From an uncultured Nitrospinaceae bacterium (GTDB taxonomy: Bacteria > Nitrospinota > Nitrospinia > Nitrospinales > VA-1), in contig CAJWLY010000029.1 in assembly GCA_913043155.1 (NCBI GenBank), positions 1 through 11,452 of the forward strand: DNA of 11,452 bases, given 5' to 3'. Below the pieces are notes generated by a model. That model searched no databases, was not told the DNA's origin, and saw only the letters and a program-made list of their open reading frames with translations. Of this stretch, positions 7,348 to 11,452 are shown one piece after another. A program made the translations under genes and the position numbers. Numbering within the stretch: position 1 is the stretch's first letter; every line of letters begins with the position of its first letter.

Positions 7348-7920
7348 ATGAATAAACCCTTCAACGATCTGTCCGTAGAAACTTTAGTCAAACAACATCT
7401 CCTTCAGGAAGGAACCATTCTCGACCTGAGACTCAAATACATCGGCGATGAAGGAATGGAATATCTGGCGCAGTGCATCGAGCTTGCCAACTTGCGCGAG
7501 TTAAAGCTCGAGCGCAACGAGGTTACTGAAAAAGGTATCCGTGCGCTAGCTGGTTCAACGGTAGTGACCGGCCTTATAAGCCTGAGTTTGGAGAGAAACG
7601 GCATAGGCGACGAAGGAGCGCGGGTCATCGCGCAGTCGCCCAATTTTTCCCACCTGAAATCCCTCAACCTGTGGAAGAATGAAGTCGGACCCGATGGAGC
7701 CAAAGCGCTTGCCGACTCCATTATGCTCATCAACCTAGAGCGGTTGGACTTGGCACAGAATAAGATTGGTGACGAAGGAGGCAAAGCGTTGGCGGAGAGT
7801 CAGACGCTGACCGCGCTGAACTACGTTGATCTGTTCGGTAACGGAGTTAGTTCCGAAACCCAGATCGCCATCAAGGAATCTCCTGTCTTCAAGAATCTGC
7901 AACACTTGGTGTTGGAATAA
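7348..7920 (+). CDS. Small leucine-rich-repeat protein (ribonuclease-inhibitor-like repeats)
   Basis: A 190-residue protein made almost wholly of LRRs. The LxxLxL units begin at residues 49, 76, 103, 130, 157 and 184, an exact 27-residue spacing, with a weaker first unit near 24. The consensus, roughly LxxLxLxxNxIGDEGAKALAES, matches the ribonuclease-inhibitor-like (RI) class, which forms a curved protein-binding solenoid. There is no signal peptide, membrane helix or other domain, so it is probably a cytoplasmic binding protein. It starts 4 bases after the aminopeptidase stop, with AAAGG at 7335-7339 as ribosome-binding site 8 bases before the ATG, so both are very likely made from one mRNA. 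The partner is unknown; the aminopeptidase or its HEAT domain is an obvious candidate, but that is inference. Confidence 0.92.
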   Translation: MNKPFNDLSVETLVKQHLLQEGTILDLRLKYIGDEGMEYLAQCIELANLRELKLERNEVTEKGIRALAGSTVVTGLISLSLERNGIGDEGARVIAQSPNFSHLKSLNLWKNEVGPDGAKALADSIMLINLERLDLAQNKIGDEGGKALAESQTLTALNYVDLFGNGVSSETQIAIKESPVFKNLQHLVLE

Positions 7921-7933
7921 CCCGCCCTGCGGT

Positions 7934-8026
7934 GGGATTGAAAAAAAACCGTCTATAGAATAATGTCTAAGGTCTTTTTTAGACAGTCTGCTGTGGCGTA
8001 GAAGAAAAAGCCGGTTATTCAATCCC
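7934..8026. repeat. Inverted repeat flanking the convergent gap
   Basis: GGGATTGAA (7934-7942) and TTCAATCCC (8018-8026) are perfect 9-bp inverted copies 75 bases apart. Each is followed inward by a related CCG (7949-7951) or CGG (8012-8014) with different spacing, extending the symmetry imperfectly. The right copy covers the stop codon of the minus-strand gene. A second short stem, CCCGCC-ctgc-GGTGGG (7921-7936, one G-T pair), sits directly after the LRR stop codon and overlaps the left copy. Confidence 0.4.
7964..7985. terminator. Possible bidirectional terminator hairpin between convergent genes
   Basis: TGTCTAA (7964-7970) and TTAGACA (7979-7985) form a perfect 7-bp stem with an 8-base loop, placed between the ends of two convergent genes. 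The stem is AT-rich and the T-run lies in the loop rather than after the stem, so it is not a textbook intrinsic terminator. On the minus strand it is followed by the modestly T-rich ATTATTCT. Placement is the main support. Confidence 0.35.
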
Positions 8027-10652
8027 AGATAGTGTCGTTCAGTCGAATGGGTGTGTCACCCAGCGTATCCAGATAAATTTGAACCGCTTCGAGTGCGGCA
8101 GGGTAATTTCCCGCGGCGAAGTCCTGCTCTCCTGGACCGTGATACCGTTTTGCGAAAACGCTGAGCCTCTGCGCGGTGCGGGTATGGTAATCCTTACGCC
8201 ACCGTGACTTCTCCGCTGCGCTCAGTCCATCCACTGTCGGTAACTGACCTACGCGGTGTCTCAGCAGGTTGAGGAACGTTTCGTCTACCTGCCACTGGAT
8301 CGGAGGCAGGAGGGTGACGGGTGAGAACTCGAGTAAAGGCCGGTCGTCGGTGACGACTTCCGCGCTTTCCATGAGAGGCTTCAACCGTTCGCCGTCGGTT
8401 AAGAAAAAATCTGTAAAATCCAAAAACGAGCGCACGCCCATCTGCTGCGCCGCTTCATTGAGCGCCGGAATCCGCATCAGTTCGTCGAAACGTCCCTTGT
8501 CAGGAACGATGGGTTCTTTTGATCCGACCAGAAGGGTGATTCGCGTGAGAAAACTGTTCCAGATCGAGGTGTGAGGAAAAACTTCCTGAAACGTTTTTAT
8601 GATCGAGCGTGCATCTTCTGGCCCGACTAGATGAAGCGGAAGCCACTGCATCATGAGTCCGCCTTTGTTCAAACGATCGGCGGCCAGTTGATAGAACTCA
8701 CGGGAGTAAAGGTTGACCGTGCCCGCCTGAACCGGGGACATAGGTTCCAGTGTGATCACGTCATATGTATTCTGTGCCCAGCGTGTGAAGGTGCGCCCGT
8801 CTTGTACGTGTATACGGACGTTCGGTTTGTCGAGAACACCGCCGTTCCATTTTGCAAAATGGTGAGCCAAGGACAGTACGTTATGGTCAATCTCCACGCC
8901 ATCTACTTTCACGTCAGGAAATAATGAAACCGTGCCCATGGTGTTTCCAGTTCCGAAGCAGATGACCAGCGCTTTTTTTGGATGGGGGTGCAGAGCCATA
9001 GGAACGAACCCCATCGCCTGCATGTAGGCACTCCCGCCGACAGAATCAGATACCGTCGCCGTGCTGAATCCGTTCATATAGAGGGTGCGCGCTCCCGATT
9101 CCATATCCTCCGTCACGCTGAGTGTGGCAAAGGTACCCTCCTTGTATTCCAACAGTTTCGTTTGTATTTTTGGAACGTTGATTTCCATTCGCGCTAGGTT
9201 ATGGTCGCCCAGACGTTGTGTGTCCATTTTGGGCGTGGACCATGCGTAGCCGCCGAGTACCAAGGCGACGGACAAACTGAGGGGAATGGCGATCCGGTTG
9301 GCGGTCCATTTGAAATGGAGTGCTAGCCCGGCAAAGCATAGGATGATGAGAACAGCGTAAATTATAAATAGCGAAAACCGGATGCCCATGAGTGGAATGA
9401 AGACGAATGGTGCGAGTACCGTACCTAGCACCGCGCCTAGGGTGTTGAGGGCATAGCTATTTCCCAGCGTGCCGCTGATTGTGCCGAACAGGTTCAGGTG
9501 AATGCGGTTCGCCAACGGGAATATGAGGCCGAATCCGACCGTGGGCAAGAACATGAGCCCGAAGGCAAACAGCGATCGCACGCCTAGGGTTTTCCATGCC
9601 ACGTTTTCCAGATCGTAAAACAAATGGTCCGCCATCATGGTCCATTCACTCAACTGCTCGAATAGAGGCTGAATAGCGATGCAGGATATGGCGATCACAA
9701 GCTCCACCAGCAGAAACTTGAGGATGCGCCGCGACTTGCCTAGCAGTTTATCTGCGACGAGACTTCCCAGGGCGATACCGAATAGAAACGTCGCTAGGAT
9801 CAGCGCGAATGAATAAAGCGTCGTTCCCATGGGAAATACCAGGACTCGTGTCCATAGGATTTCGCTTGCCAGCGAGGCCATGCCCGAATAGATGAAGATC
9901 AGTAGAAGAAGCAGAGATAATCCGCGCCCCGGAACAGGTTCCCCTCTGTCATCTTTTACACGGCTGGTGGTTTGAGCGAGTGGGGAGGAGGTCGAGGGAG
10001 CGCGTGCTCGAAGCGGAACACAGAGAGCGAAAACTAGAGCGTTCATCAAAACAGCAGATATATTGGTTCCTTCGATACCAAAGAATTTGACGGCGAGCAA
10101 CTGAGTGTAAAGGCAGCCGGTTACCGCTCCGAACGTATTCAGGCTGTAGAGTACTGATACGTCGGTGACTATCCGGTCTGTGCGGTTGCCGATAGCCCAG
10201 CTTCCGATGAGAGGGAGCGTCGCTCCCATGCATATCGTTGATGGAAGCATGAGTGCAGTACTAAGAGAAAATTCGATCAGGTGAGTCTGGAGCCCGATTT
10301 CGATTGCTCCGGATGTAAAAGGAGCGTACCACTCCGCAAGAAGATCTAGCCCGTAAGGGAAAAACAGCGCGTACAGCCCGATCCCACCTTCGAGAAATCC
10401 GTATAACCGCACCAAGTTGACAGGTTTTTTTTGTTGGTCGCGGGCGGTGAGAAACCGTCCAATCGCCCATGCACCCAGGGCCAGCCCGATCATAAATGCG
10501 CACAACACGGCGCTGATGGCATACAGCGTGCCGCCGAAGACCAGCGCCAGTTGCCGAATCCACAGAAGCTCGTAGATCAAGCTCGCTGCGCCGGAAATGA
10601 ACAAACAAAAAAAAGGCACCGCCCTGGAGGCGGGCGCGGGGGAATGGTCCAT
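8019..10652 (-). CDS. Fused multi-spanning membrane protein / spermidine-synthase-like protein
   Basis: An 877-residue protein. Residues about 11-470 hold some 12-13 hydrophobic helices in two related halves: GAASLIYELLWIRQL near 21-35 matches GMASLASEILWTRVL near 257-271, and SLNTFGAVTG near 170-179 matches ALNTLGAVLG near 401-410. The C-terminal half (about 500-780) is a Rossmann methyltransferase-like domain of the spermidine synthase family: FGTGN (566-570) for the nucleotide loop, VEID with Glu587, and QDGR with Asp618. Where active spermidine synthases have a DSTDP-like motif, this protein has LEPMSP (635-640): Glu636 and Ser639 replace the two aspartates. Polyamine synthesis is therefore doubtful; it may move an aminopropyl or other group onto an unknown substrate. 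A TPR-like helix pair (about 842-865) ends the chain. The ATG at 10652 lacks a clear ribosome-binding site, but no other Met codon occurs before residue 54. It is convergent with the LRR gene and divergent from the SurA-like gene. Confidence 0.92.
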   Translation of the reverse strand: MDHSPAPASRAVPFFCLFISGAASLIYELLWIRQLALVFGGTLYAISAVLCAFMIGLALGAWAIGRFLTARDQQKKPVNLVRLYGFLEGGIGLYALFFPYGLDLLAEWYAPFTSGAIEIGLQTHLIEFSLSTALMLPSTICMGATLPLIGSWAIGNRTDRIVTDVSVLYSLNTFGAVTGCLYTQLLAVKFFGIEGTNISAVLMNALVFALCVPLRARAPSTSSPLAQTTSRVKDDRGEPVPGRGLSLLLLLIFIYSGMASLASEILWTRVLVFPMGTTLYSFALILATFLFGIALGSLVADKLLGKSRRILKFLLVELVIAISCIAIQPLFEQLSEWTMMADHLFYDLENVAWKTLGVRSLFAFGLMFLPTVGFGLIFPLANRIHLNLFGTISGTLGNSYALNTLGAVLGTVLAPFVFIPLMGIRFSLFIIYAVLIILCFAGLALHFKWTANRIAIPLSLSVALVLGGYAWSTPKMDTQRLGDHNLARMEINVPKIQTKLLEYKEGTFATLSVTEDMESGARTLYMNGFSTATVSDSVGGSAYMQAMGFVPMALHPHPKKALVICFGTGNTMGTVSLFPDVKVDGVEIDHNVLSLAHHFAKWNGGVLDKPNVRIHVQDGRTFTRWAQNTYDVITLEPMSPVQAGTVNLYSREFYQLAADRLNKGGLMMQWLPLHLVGPEDARSIIKTFQEVFPHTSIWNSFLTRITLLVGSKEPIVPDKGRFDELMRIPALNEAAQQMGVRSFLDFTDFFLTDGERLKPLMESAEVVTDDRPLLEFSPVTLLPPIQWQVDETFLNLLRHRVGQLPTVDGLSAAEKSRWRKDYHTRTAQRLSVFAKRYHGPGEQDFAAGNYPAALEAVQIYLDTLGDTPIRLNDTIWD

Positions 10653-10719
10653 CTTGGAGTCAGTTTAGTTGTTTTAGGCTCAAAGTTTGCGCTGGCCGCC
10701 TGACTTAGCGACAGGCATG

Positions 10720-10731
10720 AAGTTGCAACTT
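10720..10731. promoter_or_regulatory. 12-bp perfect palindrome in divergent region, possible operator
   Basis: AAGTTGCAACTT is fully self-complementary and lies between two divergent genes, about 30 bases left of the candidate -10. A second small symmetry, CTTTC-C-GAAAG (10729-10739), overlaps its right end. The position suits a repressor or activator site acting on one or both genes. There is no second copy elsewhere that I noticed, and no regulator gene in the window. Confidence 0.35.
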
Positions 10732-10758
10732 TCCGAAAGGAATGATAGTCTTCCCGCT

Positions 10759-10766
10759 ATTATAAT
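10759..10766. promoter_or_regulatory. Symmetrical -10 element, candidate promoter for the SurA-like gene and perhaps the divergent gene
   Basis: ATTATAAT is self-complementary and gives a perfect TATAAT on both strands: 10761-10766 on plus and 10764-10759 on minus. On the plus strand the leader to the ATG at 10820 would be about 47 bases. Neither strand shows a good -35 hexamer at 16-18 bases, so the assignment rests on the -10 alone. Confidence 0.4.
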
Positions 10767-10808
10767 CCCTTACACATAAAAAGAGGATTTAACTTTTTAG
10801 TGATTTTT

Positions 10809-10812
10809 GGAG
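10809..10812 (+). promoter_or_regulatory. Ribosome-binding site of the SurA-like gene
   Basis: GGAG lies 7 bases before the ATG at 10820, an ideal Shine-Dalgarno spacing. It fixes this start, which also opens directly into a signal-peptide-like sequence. Confidence 0.75.
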
Positions 10813-10819
10813 CAATTTC

Positions 10820-11452
10820 ATGCGTATAGCAACAAAGTGGGTGTCCGTTTTAGTTCTGGGTTGGGTATTGTTTGGTGGTTCGGCGGTAGTTTATGTCGAA
10901 GGAGGACCTCTGCAGGGCAACCAGATTGCTCCGATTCCTGATGTGGTAGCTCGCGTCAACGGAAACGATGTTTCTTCTAAGTATGTTAAGTTCGAATTCG
11001 ATCGTGTTCTGAAGAATGCCCGAAGGCCCCTAACGGCCCAGGATAGAGATAAACTTGTCCGTAAAATTATCGACAAGGAAGTGGAAAACGAATTGATTTA
11101 CCAGGAAGGACAGAAACTTAATATAAAGGCCGACCCCACAACGATTGAGGCTCAACTGGAATCTCTGCGCTCGGCTTACAAGGACGAGACGGAGTTTCAA
11201 AAAGCACTCAGCGACCGGAAAATTACAGTTGATGATTTGAAAAGGTCGATTGAAGTGGGTGTGCTTACGAAGATCATTATCGAAAAACAGGTCAAAGGCC
11301 AGATCGAAATCGACGATGCCAAAGTCAGAAAATATTACGATGACAACAGGGAAAAATTTCATCGACCTAAAGCCTACCGTACTGCGCATATCCTCATCTC
11401 GCCTCTTACCCCAGAATTGATTCGTAACAGCAAGGTCGAAGAATTGCGCGCA
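10820..11452 (+). CDS. SurA/PpiD-like periplasmic peptidyl-prolyl isomerase (3' end off the window)
   Basis: The frame is open for 211 codons to the window edge. Residues 1 to about 28 form a signal peptide or anchor: MRIATKW then a hydrophobic stretch. DVVARVNGNDVSSKYV (41-56) is the usual start of the SurA N-terminal chaperone domain, followed by charged helices to about 180. At 183-194, PKAYRTAHILIS is the start of a parvulin-type isomerase domain, with His190 as its first conserved histidine; the rest of that domain lies outside the window. Such proteins help fold outer-membrane or secreted proteins in the periplasm. The family call is good, but the choice between SurA, PpiD and PrsA-type needs the missing C-terminus. 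The gene diverges from the spermidine-synthase-like gene across 167 bases. Confidence 0.85.
   Translation, partial: MRIATKWVSVLVLGWVLFGGSAVVYVEGGPLQGNQIAPIPDVVARVNGNDVSSKYVKFEFDRVLKNARRPLTAQDRDKLVRKIIDKEVENELIYQEGQKLNIKADPTTIEAQLESLRSAYKDETEFQKALSDRKITVDDLKRSIEVGVLTKIIIEKQVKGQIEIDDAKVRKYYDDNREKFHRPKAYRTAHILISPLTPELIRNSKVEELRA

Noticed and set aside
7348..7920. CRISPR-like or tandem DNA repeat suggested by the 81-base periodicity
   Set aside because: The period is the 27-residue LRR unit in coding sequence; the DNA copies have diverged and only the protein pattern is conserved.
10717..10779. A tiny plus-strand frame starting MKLQLSERND, 20 codons
   Set aside because: It spans the palindrome and the -10 candidate, has no properly spaced ribosome-binding site, and would be transcribed only from an unseen upstream promoter.

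Overview
The window reads as chromosomal DNA of a Gram-negative bacterium of moderate GC content. It is densely packed with genes. The encoded products fit a cell with a periplasm: a SurA/parvulin-type chaperone with a signal peptide, a membrane-anchored BatA-like protein, and a secreted or membrane-tethered TPR protein. The mix of families recalls Nitrospinota and other deep-branching Gram-negative phyla, but that is a weak inference from gene content. I see no rRNA, tRNA, IS element, integrase, phage gene or CRISPR array.

Left block, minus strand, 4567 down to 1. A DUF58 protein (4567-3656) is followed 7 bases later by a BatA-like membrane protein with a von Willebrand A domain (3648-1504). 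After a 120-base gap comes a partial gene (1383-1) for a SirB1-type transglutaminase-like domain plus TPR repeats. This resembles the Bat (aerotolerance) and MoxR-DUF58-transglutaminase loci of other bacteria, but no MoxR ATPase lies next to it. The two VWA proteins probably act together at the inner membrane. The third gene has a possible extended -10 promoter of its own.

Central block, plus strand, 4734 to 7920. A zinc aminopeptidase of the M1 family, extended by HEAT repeats and a terminal coiled coil (4734-7343), is followed 4 bases later by a small leucine-rich-repeat protein with an exact 27-residue period (7348-7920). The pair looks like one transcription unit driven by a good sigma-70-type promoter at 4658-4685. 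The left and central blocks diverge from the 166-base region 4568-4733, which also holds a perfect inverted repeat over the DUF58 ribosome-binding site.

Right block. A large fused membrane/spermidine-synthase-like protein (10652-8019, minus strand) converges on the LRR gene. The 98-base gap between them holds nested inverted repeats. It diverges from a partial SurA-like peptidyl-prolyl isomerase gene (10820 to the right edge, plus strand). The 167-base divergent region holds a 12-bp palindrome and a symmetrical ATTATAAT that could serve as a -10 element on either strand.

Nothing here is a clear previously undescribed system. The points most worth following are the loss of both signature catalytic aspartates in the spermidine-synthase-like domain, the coupled aminopeptidase-HEAT and LRR pair, and the Bat-like locus that lacks MoxR but carries a transglutaminase-TPR fusion with an intact Cys-His-acid set.
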